From [Mycobacterium] manitobense (GTDB lineage Bacteria; Actinomycetota; Actinomycetes; Mycobacteriales; Mycobacteriaceae), in NCBI RefSeq assembly GCF_025821665.1, contig NZ_JACKSJ010000043.1:1-64000 (forward strand): 64,000 nt of DNA, written 5' to 3'. Below are positions 34,000-43,625 of this stretch, piece after piece. A model generated the notes under the pieces. The model made no database searches and had not been told where the DNA came from. It worked only from the letters and a program-made list of their open reading frames with translations. The position numbers and the translations under genes were made by a program. Position 1 is the stretch's first letter. Every line of letters starts with the position of its first letter.

Positions 34000-35249
34000 C
34001 AGTTCCCGCCCCCAGTCGGTAGCGGCGGCGTCGGCGCTTCGGCCGGCAGCGAGGGCGGCCCGGTCTCTGGCGCCGTCGGCGAGCCGGCCGACGGAGGTCC
34101 GGCGGGGGCCGGTGTGCCTGGCGGCGCCGTCGGCACGGTCCTGGTCAGGGGGGCGTTGAGCGGGTCGTAGGTGTATTGCAGGTAGTACGGGTCACCGGGA
34201 GCCGGAATCAAGTCGGCGTCGATGTCTTCGAACCGGGTGCCGCGGAAGATGGTGCGTTTCAGCCTCGGGTAGGTCAGATCGACGACGGCGTAGAGGTTCA
34301 GGTAGTCGCCACGCACTCCTCGGTCGATCACGTTCTGGGGGAAGGGGAATGTCGGTGCCAGGGCTAGCGCGGCGTCGAGCTTGGGGCCGACGTCGGCGAG
34401 CGCTTTGAGGGTGGGTTGCAGATTGCGCAGATTCGCCAGGAGGTCGGCTTGGCTGTCGTTGATCAACCGGGTGGTGATGTCGCTGAACTTGCCGAGTTTG
34501 GTCAGCGCCTCGGTCAGTTTGGGCCGTTCGCGGTCGAGCACCTCGAGTGCGGGTGGGATGTCGCGCAACGCGTCGGTGAGGGTGTTGGTTTGTCCGGCCA
34601 GGATGCCGGTGAGGCGGTCGAGGTTGTCGATGGTGGCGGCGAGGTTGTCGCGCTGACTGTCCATGGCGCCGATGACGGTGTCGAGTCGGGTCAGCGCGCC
34701 ACGGATCTGCTCCTCGCGGCCCTGCAGGATGGCATTGGTGTTGTCGATGATGTCGCCGATCTGGCCGACACCGCCGGAGTTGATCAGCACTGACAGCGTA
34801 GAAAGGGTTTGTTCGGTCGAAGGGTAGGTCGACGCGCGGTTGAGTCCGAGCGTGGAGCCGGGCGCGAGCCGTCCGGTGGGTGTTTGGCCGGCGGGGGGGT
34901 CCAGTGCGAGGTGCATCGAGCCGAGCAGGCTGGTTTGACCCACCGTGGCGACGGCGTTGGCGGGGACGATGACGTCGGGTTTCAGTGAGACGTCGACGTT
35001 GGCGTGCCAGTTATCAACTGTCATCGATGCGATGCTGCCGACGATGACATCGGCGATGAGCACGGGAGCGTTGGGTTCGAGGGTTCCCACGTTCTTGATC
35101 TGAATGTGAAAGACGGCGGCGTCATGACCGCGGCCGACGGCGCCGGGCAGCGGCAGGGAATTGACTCCCTGGAAGGCGCAGCCGGAGGCGGCGACCGTAA
35201 TGGCCGCGAGAAGGCACAGGAGGCGACGTGAACTGCGGATCAGGGTCAT
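33999..35249 (-). CDS. mceE: MCE-family lipoprotein MceE
   Basis: A 416-residue protein whose signal peptide ends in the lipobox ASGC (Cys24), the mark of MceE/LprK-type proteins. The MCE domain follows (FHIQIKNVGTLEPNAPVLIADVIVGSIASM), then helical repeats and a Pro/Ala-rich tail. It is anchored to the outer face of the membrane. ATGA and TGATG overlaps link it to mceD and mceF. Confidence 0.93.
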   Translation of the reverse strand: MTLIRSSRRLLCLLAAITVAASGCAFQGVNSLPLPGAVGRGHDAAVFHIQIKNVGTLEPNAPVLIADVIVGSIASMTVDNWHANVDVSLKPDVIVPANAVATVGQTSLLGSMHLALDPPAGQTPTGRLAPGSTLGLNRASTYPSTEQTLSTLSVLINSGGVGQIGDIIDNTNAILQGREEQIRGALTRLDTVIGAMDSQRDNLAATIDNLDRLTGILAGQTNTLTDALRDIPPALEVLDRERPKLTEALTKLGKFSDITTRLINDSQADLLANLRNLQPTLKALADVGPKLDAALALAPTFPFPQNVIDRGVRGDYLNLYAVVDLTYPRLKRTIFRGTRFEDIDADLIPAPGDPYYLQYTYDPLNAPLTRTVPTAPPGTPAPAGPPSAGSPTAPETGPPSLPAEAPTPPLPTGGGN

Positions 35250-36607
35250 GAGGGTGGCTCGGGGACGGCCGCCGGAGTTGGCGGGGAGGGGATTTCTGCG
35301 GGAAGCAGCGGTGGCGTGGCGCCCTGCGCTGGTTCGGGGGGTGTGCTGGGCAACAGCAGGGTTTGCAGCGGCGGCGCCGCCGGTGCGGGGTAGGCCGACA
35401 GTGCGGGTGGCTGCCTAGGTGCGGTGGGGGCGGGTCCTGATCCGCCCGGGGCGAGTTTGGGATCGGTGTAAATGATGTTGTCGCGGCTGTAGGCGGGAGC
35501 CAGGAACGGGTTGATCGGGAATGGCAGCCCGTTGAAGTTGAGCAGGTCCAGGCCGGGCCCGAGGTATTGGGCGCATAGCTTGGCGGTCTCGGGGGCGGTG
35601 ATGTTCTCCACGGCACCGATGGCCCCGCAGATGAACTGGACGGGGTTGGAGAAATTGGTCAGTACGAAGGAGCCGTTGACATCTCCGGAGTCGGGGTTCC
35701 AGATGTTGTAGGCGTTGGCGACCGCGTTGGGGGCGATGTGCAGTACGTTCTCCAGATCGGTGCGGTGATCGACTAGGTTCTGGGTGACGTTCGCGAGGCG
35801 TTGGATTTGTTCGGAGGTCTGGTTGCGGCTCCCTGCGATGAACCTCCGTACATCGGTGATCGCCGAGGACAGGTGGGTCACCGCGGCGTCGAGATCGGAG
35901 CGGCTCTCGTCGAGCACACTGGTCAAGGTGGCGAATCGGTCCTGGAATTGCACGATTTGGGTGTTGCTGTCGCGCAGTGCGGTGACGAAGGTCTGCAGAT
36001 TGGTGATGATGTCGACGATGTCGCCGCTACCGTCGGCCAGTACCCGCGCCACACCGGAGAGCTGGGCGATGACGTCGCGCAGCCTGCCGCCGTTACCGTC
36101 CAGTGCGGCTGCGGCACTGTCGATGAACCGCGAAATGGACGGCGGCGCATCAGCGCGGGGTCCGAGGTCGGTGGCCAGTCGCATCAATTGGTCTTTGACT
36201 TGATCCCACTCCACGGGTACGGCGGTGCGTTGCAGCGGGATCTGGGCGCCATCAGCCATGAGCGGCCCATCGCCGGGCTCGTAGGCCGGGGTCAGTTCGA
36301 CGTAGCGGGCCGCGACCAGGTTCTGTGACACGATGACCGCCTTGGCATCAGCGGGCACAGGAACGCCCCGGTCCAGCTTCAGCGTCATCCTGGTGCGGGT
36401 GCCTTCGGAGTCGATCGCGTCGATACGCCCGACTGTCACCCCGGCGATCTGGACGGTGTCACCGGGATAGATCGCGATGGCCTTGGTGAAGTACGCGGTG
36501 ATGGTGGTGGGCCCCAAGAACGTTTGGCGAACCAACAGCGTGATCCCGCCGGCGAGAGCGACCGCCAGCGTGAGGGCTGCGATGGTGACAAGTCGGCGTC
36601 TGGTCAT
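35246..36607 (-). CDS. mceD: MCE-family protein MceD
   Basis: A 453-residue protein with an N-terminal anchor (LVTIAALTLAVALAGGITLLV), an MCE domain (TAYFTKAIAIYPGDTVQIAGVTVGRIDAI), a helical middle, and a proline-rich C-terminal 70 residues. The ATG overlaps the mceC stop (ATGA). Fourth in the operon; length is usual for MceD. Confidence 0.92.
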   Translation of the reverse strand: MTRRRLVTIAALTLAVALAGGITLLVRQTFLGPTTITAYFTKAIAIYPGDTVQIAGVTVGRIDAIDSEGTRTRMTLKLDRGVPVPADAKAVIVSQNLVAARYVELTPAYEPGDGPLMADGAQIPLQRTAVPVEWDQVKDQLMRLATDLGPRADAPPSISRFIDSAAAALDGNGGRLRDVIAQLSGVARVLADGSGDIVDIITNLQTFVTALRDSNTQIVQFQDRFATLTSVLDESRSDLDAAVTHLSSAITDVRRFIAGSRNQTSEQIQRLANVTQNLVDHRTDLENVLHIAPNAVANAYNIWNPDSGDVNGSFVLTNFSNPVQFICGAIGAVENITAPETAKLCAQYLGPGLDLLNFNGLPFPINPFLAPAYSRDNIIYTDPKLAPGGSGPAPTAPRQPPALSAYPAPAAPPLQTLLLPSTPPEPAQGATPPLLPAEIPSPPTPAAVPEPPS

Positions 36608-37698
36608 CGTGGCGGCAGATCTCCGGGCTGGGGAATCCCGTTATAGGGGAACGGGATTTCAGCGCGTGGTCCGACGTTGTCGGGGGGTTGGCCGTTGTTG
36701 GTGCCGCGGCGGAAACCGAACGCGTAGTCGAGGAAGGGCTGCAGGACTTCCGGTAGCGCCAGGTTGGGGATGTAGGCGTTGTAGTAGTATCCGTTGGCGA
36801 CCGTCTCTCCCTGCGTCACTTGGTATTTCGCCAGTCCGGGTAGTGCCTTGGCGATGTTGTCGCGGTTCTCTTCCAGCATGGCCGTCACTGAGTTGAGTTT
36901 TTCCAAGGTGGGTGCCAGCTGCTTTTCGTTGTCGGCGACCAGTCCGGACACTTGTTGGGCGACCACGGAGGTGTTGGCCAGCAGGTCGACAATGGCCTGA
37001 CGGCGTTCGGCGAGCACCTCGATGAGGTAGTTGGCGTTGAGAATCAGCGCGTTGAGTTGACCGCTGCGTTTGGCGAGCACATCGGTGACGGTGCTGGTGT
37101 GGCGCAGCAATTCGGCCAGGGTCTCATCGCGGCTGTTGATCGAGCGGGACAACCGCGACACCGCATCGAAAGCCGGCCCGATCTGGGGCGCGATCTGGTC
37201 GAGGGTGGTGCTGAGGGTGTCCAGGGACTGGTTGAGCGCGGCGGTGTCGGTGCCGGCGGCGTTGGTGGTGAGCTCACCCACGGCGTCGGTCAACGAGTAC
37301 GGCGATCCGGTGCGTGACAACGGGATAACCGTGTTGGGCCGCATCGTGGTGGTGCCAGAGGACTCCAGTGTCAGGACGCGTTGCCCCAGTAGGGAGCCGG
37401 TGCGGACGTGGGCGGTGGTTGCCGATCCCAGTGCAACTGCGCTGTCGACGGTGAACGTCACCATCGCTTTGCCTGCCTGCAGCGCAACGTCGGATACCGT
37501 TCCGACGTTGACTCCCGATACTTTGACGTCGTTGCCGATGACCAGTCCGCCGACGTGTGCGAACATCGCCTGATAGCGCACGCTGGTAGCCCAGGTGATG
37601 ATGCGTTCGGGGTTGAGCCCGACCGCGATCACCATGATGATCAACGTGACGCCGATGAATCCTGCACGGATGAGACGTGTGCCCCGGTATTTCAACAT
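36604..37698 (-). CDS. mceC: MCE-family protein MceC
   Basis: A 364-residue protein: MLKYRGTRLIRAGFIGVTLIIM anchor, MCE domain with HVGGLVIGNDVKVSGVNVGTVSDV, then coiled helical region and short proline tail. The ATG at 37698 shares a base with the mceB stop (TGATG); the open frame up to 37737 is inside mceB. Third of the six. Confidence 0.92.
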   Translation of the reverse strand: MLKYRGTRLIRAGFIGVTLIIMVIAVGLNPERIITWATSVRYQAMFAHVGGLVIGNDVKVSGVNVGTVSDVALQAGKAMVTFTVDSAVALGSATTAHVRTGSLLGQRVLTLESSGTTTMRPNTVIPLSRTGSPYSLTDAVGELTTNAAGTDTAALNQSLDTLSTTLDQIAPQIGPAFDAVSRLSRSINSRDETLAELLRHTSTVTDVLAKRSGQLNALILNANYLIEVLAERRQAIVDLLANTSVVAQQVSGLVADNEKQLAPTLEKLNSVTAMLEENRDNIAKALPGLAKYQVTQGETVANGYYYNAYIPNLALPEVLQPFLDYAFGFRRGTNNGQPPDNVGPRAEIPFPYNGIPQPGDLPPR

Positions 37699-38723
37699 CA
37701 GGGTTCTGCGCACCTTCCCGTGTCCTGCTTGATCCACGGGAACACCACGGTGCGTCCTTGAAGATCACTGGCGCGGAAGCTGACTGCGCAGATGTAGTAG
37801 TTGATGAAGCTGCCGTAGGCACCCAGCCGCACCAATTTGCGGTAGTTGTTGGGCGCCTTCTGCAGAGCGGTGTCGAGGAGTTCTTTGTCCTCATCAAGCA
37901 GCGGCGCGAGCCGGTTGAGCTCATCAACGGTGCCCTTGAGCGGAGGACGGGCCTGGGTGAGCAGATCGGCCACCGACGCCGTACCGGTTTCGAGGGCCTC
38001 GATGGCGGTACCAATCGGATCGCGGTCAGCGGACAGACCTTCGACGAGCTTGTGCAGTCGGTCGATGCTCTCCGAGAAGCGGGGACCGTCATCGGCTAGC
38101 GTCGCGGCGACGGTGTTGAGATTGTCGATGAGCCGCTCGACGGCTTCGTGGCGATCGGCGATCGCGGTGGAAAACGACGAGGTCTTCGACAAAATGGACT
38201 CCAAGGTGCCGCCTTGGCCCTGAAAGATCTGGATGAGCGACGAAGTCAATGCATTGACGTCTTGGGGGTTCAGTCCGCGGATGACCGGCTTGAGCCCACC
38301 CAGCAGCACATCGAGATCCAGCGCAGGCTCGGTCCGCTCGCGCGGAATCTGCGCCCCGGCAGCCAGCAGCTGGCTGGCCCCTGGAGCGTCGACCAATTCG
38401 AGGTAGCGGTCACCGACGAGGTTGAGGTAGCGCACGGCCACCTTGGTGCCGCTAGTCAGCACCACCTTACGATCGGCGTCAAAGTTGACAACCACGGTCT
38501 TGTCTGACTGCAACGCAATTTTCGACACGGTGCCCATACGGATGCCCGAAACACGGACGCTGTCACCGGTTTTCAAACTCGATACGTCGGTGAACACTGC
38601 CGAATAGCTGTTGGTGGAGCCGCTGCGGAACTGGCTGAACGTGAGAAACAGCGCGGCAGTGAGCACCACCATCACCGCGGCGAACGCGCCGAACTTGACC
38701 ATGGTCCATCCGGATCGGTTCAT
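37698..38723 (-). CDS. mceB: MCE-family protein MceB
   Basis: A 341-residue protein with anchor WTMVKFGAFAAVMVVLTAALFLTF and MCE domain (YSAVFTDVSSLKTGDSVRVSGIRMGTVSKI), the helical region, and a Cys-bearing C-terminus (NYYICAVSF). It lacks the proline tail of MceD-F. The ATG overlaps the mceA stop (ATGA). Confidence 0.93.
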   Translation of the reverse strand: MNRSGWTMVKFGAFAAVMVVLTAALFLTFSQFRSGSTNSYSAVFTDVSSLKTGDSVRVSGIRMGTVSKIALQSDKTVVVNFDADRKVVLTSGTKVAVRYLNLVGDRYLELVDAPGASQLLAAGAQIPRERTEPALDLDVLLGGLKPVIRGLNPQDVNALTSSLIQIFQGQGGTLESILSKTSSFSTAIADRHEAVERLIDNLNTVAATLADDGPRFSESIDRLHKLVEGLSADRDPIGTAIEALETGTASVADLLTQARPPLKGTVDELNRLAPLLDEDKELLDTALQKAPNNYRKLVRLGAYGSFINYYICAVSFRASDLQGRTVVFPWIKQDTGRCAEP

Positions 38724-39949
38724 CCGGGTTGCCCGATCTGGGCGGTGTTACGGGGTGGACCGTCAATGGGGCCGAAGAGCAGCTGTTTGAGCCCGTCGGA
38801 ATTGAGCACGATACCTTGGTTGCCGTATTGCGTGGGGTCGGCACCGATATCGGCCAAAACGAACTTGGGCTTGAACCCCGATGGCATATCCGGTAGGCCG
38901 ATGTCGCCGCAGTGAGGACCGCCGGTCGCAGCGACCTTAGGCAGGTTCGACGGATACCGGTAACGGTCCATGCCGAACGAAAAGCCCAAGCTGGCCACCA
39001 CACCGGGAGCCGGGGAGGGCGGGCTTTCGGTAATTGGAATGAAACCTGCTAACGCACAATAGATCCCCTCGTGGTAGCGGCTGGTCAGATCGGTTGTCGG
39101 CACCAACAGATCGAGCACGTCGGTCAGCGGCTGACGATTAGCACCCAGCACGTCGGTTCCCACATCCGCCAATCCGATCGTCGACATCAGCACCGCGTCC
39201 AGGTCCTGTTGGCGCTCGACGAGAGTGGAACTCAATCGGGTGGTATTGGCGACTGTGGTCAGTAGATCCGGGGCGGCGTCGGCGAGTGCGCCGAATACGG
39301 GAGCAGCTGTGGCGATGTCGTGTTCGAGGGTGGGTAGGCTTGGTTCCAGTCGGGCCAGGAAGGCGTCGAGGTCGGCGAACGCCTGACCGATTTTCTGTCC
39401 TCGCCCGGAAAGAGCCGTGGAGATCGCCTCGAGGGTCGCGTTGAGTTTGCCCGGCTCGATCGAGGACAGCAGCAAGGTCAACTTTTCGAACAGCGTGTTG
39501 ATTTCGACGGTCACTTGCTGAGCCGCTAGCACCTGCCCGCTGCGCAGCGAACGAGTCGACGGGTCAGGCGGCAACACCAGCTGGACGTACTTGGCGCCGA
39601 ACACCGTCGTGGAGGCGATGTCGACGACCACGTTCTCCGGGATCAGCTTCAACTGCCCGGGGTCTATCGCCAGGTGCAGCGCCGCTTGGCCGTCGGGGCG
39701 CGATTCGATCGAGGTGACCCGACCCACCTCGACGCCGAGCAGCTTGACCTTGGCATCGGGATCCATCACCAATCCTGCGCGGGAGGACAGCACCGTGACG
39801 GGCTCGGAGGCGATGAAGTCCCCACGGAACATCGCCACACACAGCGTGACGATCACGGCCAGACACACCGTGGTGATCAACCCTGCCAGAGGTTTCACCG
39901 CCGCCGGCGAAACCAGCGCTGACCTGCGAGACGACCTATGCGCGGACAC
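38720..39949 (-). CDS. mceA: MCE-family protein MceA
   Basis: A 409-residue protein: an N-terminal anchor (GLITTVCLAVIVTLCVAMFRG), the MCE domain with VLSSRAGLVMDPDAKVKLLGVEVGRVTSI, a helical tube-forming region, and the Mce1-type C-terminal domain. The start is GTG at 39949, with no strong ribosome-binding site. It is the first mce gene of the operon. Normally a yrbEA-yrbEB pair stands immediately before mceA; here the upstream neighbour is a TetR gene and no YrbE protein is found anywhere in the window. Confidence 0.9.
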   Translation of the reverse strand: MSAHRSSRRSALVSPAAVKPLAGLITTVCLAVIVTLCVAMFRGDFIASEPVTVLSSRAGLVMDPDAKVKLLGVEVGRVTSIESRPDGQAALHLAIDPGQLKLIPENVVVDIASTTVFGAKYVQLVLPPDPSTRSLRSGQVLAAQQVTVEINTLFEKLTLLLSSIEPGKLNATLEAISTALSGRGQKIGQAFADLDAFLARLEPSLPTLEHDIATAAPVFGALADAAPDLLTTVANTTRLSSTLVERQQDLDAVLMSTIGLADVGTDVLGANRQPLTDVLDLLVPTTDLTSRYHEGIYCALAGFIPITESPPSPAPGVVASLGFSFGMDRYRYPSNLPKVAATGGPHCGDIGLPDMPSGFKPKFVLADIGADPTQYGNQGIVLNSDGLKQLLFGPIDGPPRNTAQIGQPG

Positions 39950-40223
39950 AGTTCAGGCCGAGCCTTGAGCACCGGTTTGTCGCACCGTGGTCACCACCGG
40001 CCCAGCTTGAATTTCTCGAGCCGAGGGAGTCAACGCGCCGCGAGGAAGATGACAACCGGTTGCCGGAACACGCAGCCGTTCGAAGTGGACGGCGCCGTTC
40101 CGACCAGCGAAGAAGAGTGAGAATTTGTCCGCCATTTCTCTCACTCCGCGAAAACGGGTTTCGCCGATCACCGACTTGGTCGCAGCAGGCGAAGTCCTTG
40201 CGGTCGGGCGTCGCGAGGGAAGG
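39950..40223. promoter_or_regulatory. Upstream region of the mce operon
   Basis: A 274-bp non-coding stretch between the TetR gene end and mceA must hold the mce promoter unless the operon reads through from TetR. No clean -10/-35 pair or TetR palindrome was found by eye. It contains no yrbE-like coding sequence. Confidence 0.4.
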
Positions 40224-40775
40224 TCAGCGGCGGTCGTCGAAGCATGGGCCGATGAATCGTGCGGCGATCTCGCGCTCGGTGGCCCGGTCTTTGACCGGCC
40301 AGTACCACAATGCCAGCGTCGCGCGGATGAGCCACTGGGCGGCCAACGGGTCGCTGCGGCCGATCATCTGTCCCGCGAGGCCTGTCACCACCGGAGAGGC
40401 GGTGAGCCATCCGCTGTCGTGGTCTGGGCGGATCGTGCCCATCATCAACGGCCCCAGCGGCTCGGCGCGGATGTGGTCCAAAGCGACGAGGATGGCCGTC
40501 ACGACGCGTTCGGCGCCGTCGAGGTCAGCGATCGCGTCTCTGACCTGGGCAACGATGCGCATCGACATTTGGTGCACAACGCCTTCCAGGATCGCCGCCT
40601 TGCCGCCGACGTTGCGATAGATGGTGGCCTGCGAGCAATGCACCTTCTCGGCCAGCGCGCCGATCGTGAACGCTTCGAATCCTTGTTGGGAGACCAGCTC
40701 CGCGGCGGCGGAATAGATGCGTTCGACCGCCTCGGTGCGGCGGTCGGCTCCCACCAGCCAGTCCGTTCGCGCCAT
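40224..40775 (-). CDS. TetR-family regulator
   Basis: A 183-residue TetR protein: recognition helix region FTIGALAEKVHCSQATIYRNVGGKAAILEGVVHQ, followed by a ligand-binding helical domain. The ATG at 40775 has an unusually clear ribosome-binding site (GGGAGGTG, 4 bases away) and decides the start over a 360-codon upstream extension. It is codirectional with and just upstream of mceA-F, and divergent from the P450, so it is the natural candidate to regulate both halves of the island. Confidence 0.88.
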   Translation of the reverse strand: MARTDWLVGADRRTEAVERIYSAAAELVSQQGFEAFTIGALAEKVHCSQATIYRNVGGKAAILEGVVHQMSMRIVAQVRDAIADLDGAERVVTAILVALDHIRAEPLGPLMMGTIRPDHDSGWLTASPVVTGLAGQMIGRSDPLAAQWLIRATLALWYWPVKDRATEREIAARFIGPCFDDRR

Positions 40776-41308
40776 CGCACCTCCCTCATTTACGACGATG
40801 TCTCGACAATCAGCATTATCACGATGAGAAGTTTCTGCGGCCGGTTTGCACGATAGTGCGAGTTCCGCAGGCCACGACGCGACACAGATGGGTATGCCCC
40901 ACCCTCGCCCGTTCTCACATTCGGCGATGGATATTGACGGCTCAGACGCTGGCTCGCAGCCTGAACCCATGACGCCGAACCTCCGCCCGCCCCGATCGGG
41001 CGCGCCACGACCGTGGCGGCCCGGCAGTCTGAGACGTGGCGGGGCCAGGTCGCGTTGAACTCCACGATGTCGTCCGACGACTATCACCCTGACTTGCGCG
41101 CGAGGGCCCGTATCGGCATCGGCGGCCTTAGTTCCGGCGCGGGCGCCTTTCGCGGGTTCGGCACTGTCGTACCAAAAAATTGCAGTCGCACAGACAATTG
41201 TTTCGCCGAATACTCTCTCAGCCTTCACAACACCCGCGCGACGCGTGACCCTCCCACCCCTCGCCCTCCAACCCGACGTCTGCCACTCTTCGTGAAAGGC
41301 CACCCGAG
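40776..41308. other. Divergent gap TetR / P450
   Basis: 533 bp with visibly lower G+C. Near the TetR start are TGTCTCGACA (two 4-bp arms) and GCACGATAGTGC, weak TetR-operator candidates. Near 41185-41200 is ACAATTGT in an A+T-rich part that could hold the P450 promoter. A short esterase-like remnant begins at 41067. No intact gene was found. Confidence 0.4.
41067..41126 (+). pseudogene. 5' fragment resembling the esterase gene
   Basis: The frame from an ATG at 41067 begins MSSDDYHPDLRARARIG. The esterase at 43626 begins VSEPFHPDLRARARVLP. The shared HPDLRARAR in the same place after the start suggests a leftover of a second esterase gene truncated after about 20 codons. After this the frame no longer resembles the family. 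Low certainty because the match is short. Confidence 0.35.
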
Positions 41309-42607
41309 ATGACCGCGACCAACCCCGCCCAAGGCGCCGCGTCCATGCTCAAGCCGCTGACGTCGGCAGTGCGGCTGAACGTCTCGGCAGCGATCCGTAT
41401 TCGCCGGCTGGGATATCGTGGATGGACCGGCGCCGTCAACACCGCCTATGATCCGCTGGATCCCAACACGGCCGCGCACCCGTTTGCTGCCTACGAGGCG
41501 CTGCATCGAGGCGGACGGGTGCACTACAACCCGCGACGGCAAACCTGGATATTGCATCGGCTCGACGATGTGCGCGCCGCCCTGCGTGACACCGATCGAG
41601 TAACCAGTAGCCAGGGAGTCACCAGGATCCGGATGGCCGCAGATCTCGTCGTGGTCACCGACGGTGCTGAACACAGCCGTCTCCGCAAGCAAGTCCAGCC
41701 GGCTTTTACCAAGCGAGCGTTGGACAGTTGGAATTCCACCGTCGATGACCTGGCTGTGGAGCTCGTCGACGCCATGATCGCCGAGCCTGGCGGCGACGCG
41801 GTGCAGACGATGGCTGTGCCGATGCCGCTGCGCGCGATCGCCGCCATCCTGGGCGTCCCGGGTACCGACATCGCCGACTTCAGGCGTTGGTCGGAGGAAA
41901 GCGTGCGCCTCATCGACTTCTCGCCCACCCTCAAAGGTGTCGTCAACACCACTCGCGCGTTACGCGCCGCCATGGCACTGCGCCGATACTTCCTCGATCA
42001 CCTTGCTGCCGGCGAGATGAAGGGATCCACAACGGTTCTGGGACGGCTGCTCGAGCACAGCGACGACGGCAGTCTGACCGACGACCAGCTCTTCTACATC
42101 GCGATCCTGCTATTGATCGCTGGAAACGAAACCACCACCAACCTCCTCGGTAGCATGATCGACACCCTGGCGCGGGACCCCGAGCAATACGACGCAATCC
42201 GCGCCAATCCCGACCTGATCCCCATGGCCATCGAAGAACAACTCCGCTACAGCAGCCCAATCCAGAACCTGTATCGCTACACCCGGGCTCCCTACGAAGT
42301 CGGTGATGTGACGATCCCCGCGGGTTCTCGAATCCTGATGTCGTTCGGTGCCGCGAACAGGGATCCGCTCGTTTTCGACGACCCGCACATATACCGGGTG
42401 GACCGTAACCCCCGCATGCATATCGCGTTCGGCTACGGCGCGCACATGTGCGTCGGCGCCCCGTTGGCGCGAATGGAAGCCCATGCTGTCCTGCGCGAGC
42501 TCGTCGCTCGCGTCACCCGCATCTCGGCCGACGGACCCACGACGTGGTCGACCAACAGCTCCCTGCGGGGACCTACCCTGTTGCCCGTTACCCTCCACAC
42601 CCGCTGA
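41309..42607 (+). CDS. Cytochrome P450
   Basis: A 432-residue bacterial P450. The I-helix AGNETTTN is near residue 269, the K-helix is EEQLR (ExxR), and the heme loop FGYGAHMCVGAPLARME has the thiolate Cys at 381. It uses a ferredoxin/reductase from elsewhere. The substrate is not evident; the SDR and esterase following it in the same direction suggest processing of an ester or steroid-like compound. The start ATG at 41309 has GAAAGG upstream. Confidence 0.95.
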   Translation: MTATNPAQGAASMLKPLTSAVRLNVSAAIRIRRLGYRGWTGAVNTAYDPLDPNTAAHPFAAYEALHRGGRVHYNPRRQTWILHRLDDVRAALRDTDRVTSSQGVTRIRMAADLVVVTDGAEHSRLRKQVQPAFTKRALDSWNSTVDDLAVELVDAMIAEPGGDAVQTMAVPMPLRAIAAILGVPGTDIADFRRWSEESVRLIDFSPTLKGVVNTTRALRAAMALRRYFLDHLAAGEMKGSTTVLGRLLEHSDDGSLTDDQLFYIAILLLIAGNETTTNLLGSMIDTLARDPEQYDAIRANPDLIPMAIEEQLRYSSPIQNLYRYTRAPYEVGDVTIPAGSRILMSFGAANRDPLVFDDPHIYRVDRNPRMHIAFGYGAHMCVGAPLARMEAHAVLRELVARVTRISADGPTTWSTNSSLRGPTLLPVTLHTR

Positions 42608-42690
42608 GAGGCATCGATCTACTGCTGCCTACGAGCGGAGGGCCCGAAGTGCGCAGAAATACCCAAGTACAAGCGTTCACGAAGCGGGGC

Positions 42691-43620
42691 ATGTCTATGT
42701 CGAGGAAGAAGAGTTGGGTCGAGGCGGACGTACCCGACCAGACCGGTCGAGTCGCCGTTGTCACTGGGGCCAATACCGGTCTGGGCTACGACACAGCGCG
42801 CGTTTTGGCCCAGCGCGGCGCCAAAGTGGTGCTCGCAGTGCGCAATACCAACAAGGGGGCTGCCGCCCGGGATCGGATTTTGACCACCGCGCCCGGCGCC
42901 GAGGTCATGGTCGCGGCTCTCGACCTGGGCTCGTTGCAGTCGGTCCGGGACGCGGCGGCGACCCTCTTGGCGGCCTGTCCACGTATCGACCTGATTGTCA
43001 ACAATGCCGGCGTGATGATCCCGCCCAAGGAGGTCACCGTCGATGGCTTCGAGTTGCAGTTCGGCACAAACTATCTCGGTCACTTCGCGTTGACCGGGCT
43101 GCTGCTCGACCGCCTGATGTCGGTCGACGGGTCGCGGGTCGTGGTCGTCAGCAGTAACGCCCACAAGATGGGCGGTGCGATTCATTTCGACGACCTGCAG
43201 TGGGAGCGCAGCTACAAGCGTGGCGCCGCTTACGCGCAGTCGAAGCTTGCGAACTTGATGTTCTGCTATGAGCTACAGGCACGCCTGGCCGCCGCCGGTT
43301 CGGCCACGATCGCTGTTGCCGCGCACCCTGGGTTCACCGATTCGGAGTTGATACGTCACGTGTGGAAGCCGGTCGCTCCGTTGATGAGGTGGGCTGGGCC
43401 GTGGGTGGGCCAGAGTCCTGCGATGGGAGCGTTACCGCAGCTGCTCGCGGCGACCGGCCCGCAGGTGCGCGGTGGCCAGTACTGGGGGCCGGATGGACCG
43501 TTCGAGCTCAGGGGGTACCCGACGTTGGTGAAATCCAGTGCGAGATCGCATGATTTGACTGTACGCAGGCGACTATGGGCTGTTGCAGAGCAACTCACTG
43601 GCGTCACGTTCCCGGTCTGA
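42691..43620 (+). CDS. Short-chain dehydrogenase (retinol-dehydrogenase-like)
   Basis: A 309-residue SDR: VAVVTGANTGLGYDTARVLA, DLGSLQSVRDAA, NNAGVMIPP, VVSSNAHKMGG, YAQSKLANLMF and AHPGFTDSEL. The pattern matches the WWOX/RDH-like subgroup that oxidises or reduces lipid alcohols. Start ATG at 42691 or 42697. It follows the P450 by 83 bp. Confidence 0.9.
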   Translation: MSMSRKKSWVEADVPDQTGRVAVVTGANTGLGYDTARVLAQRGAKVVLAVRNTNKGAAARDRILTTAPGAEVMVAALDLGSLQSVRDAAATLLAACPRIDLIVNNAGVMIPPKEVTVDGFELQFGTNYLGHFALTGLLLDRLMSVDGSRVVVVSSNAHKMGGAIHFDDLQWERSYKRGAAYAQSKLANLMFCYELQARLAAAGSATIAVAAHPGFTDSELIRHVWKPVAPLMRWAGPWVGQSPAMGALPQLLAATGPQVRGGQYWGPDGPFELRGYPTLVKSSARSHDLTVRRRLWAVAEQLTGVTFPV

Positions 43621-43625
43621 TACCG

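Noticed and set aside
36604..37737. Longer MceC start at 37737
   Set aside because: The extra 13 codons lie inside mceB; the ATG at 37698 gives the TGATG overlap and the usual anchor sequence.
40224..41303. TetR gene extended to 41303
   Set aside because: The upstream part lacks any domain and the strong ribosome-binding site at 40779-40786 fixes the start at 40775.
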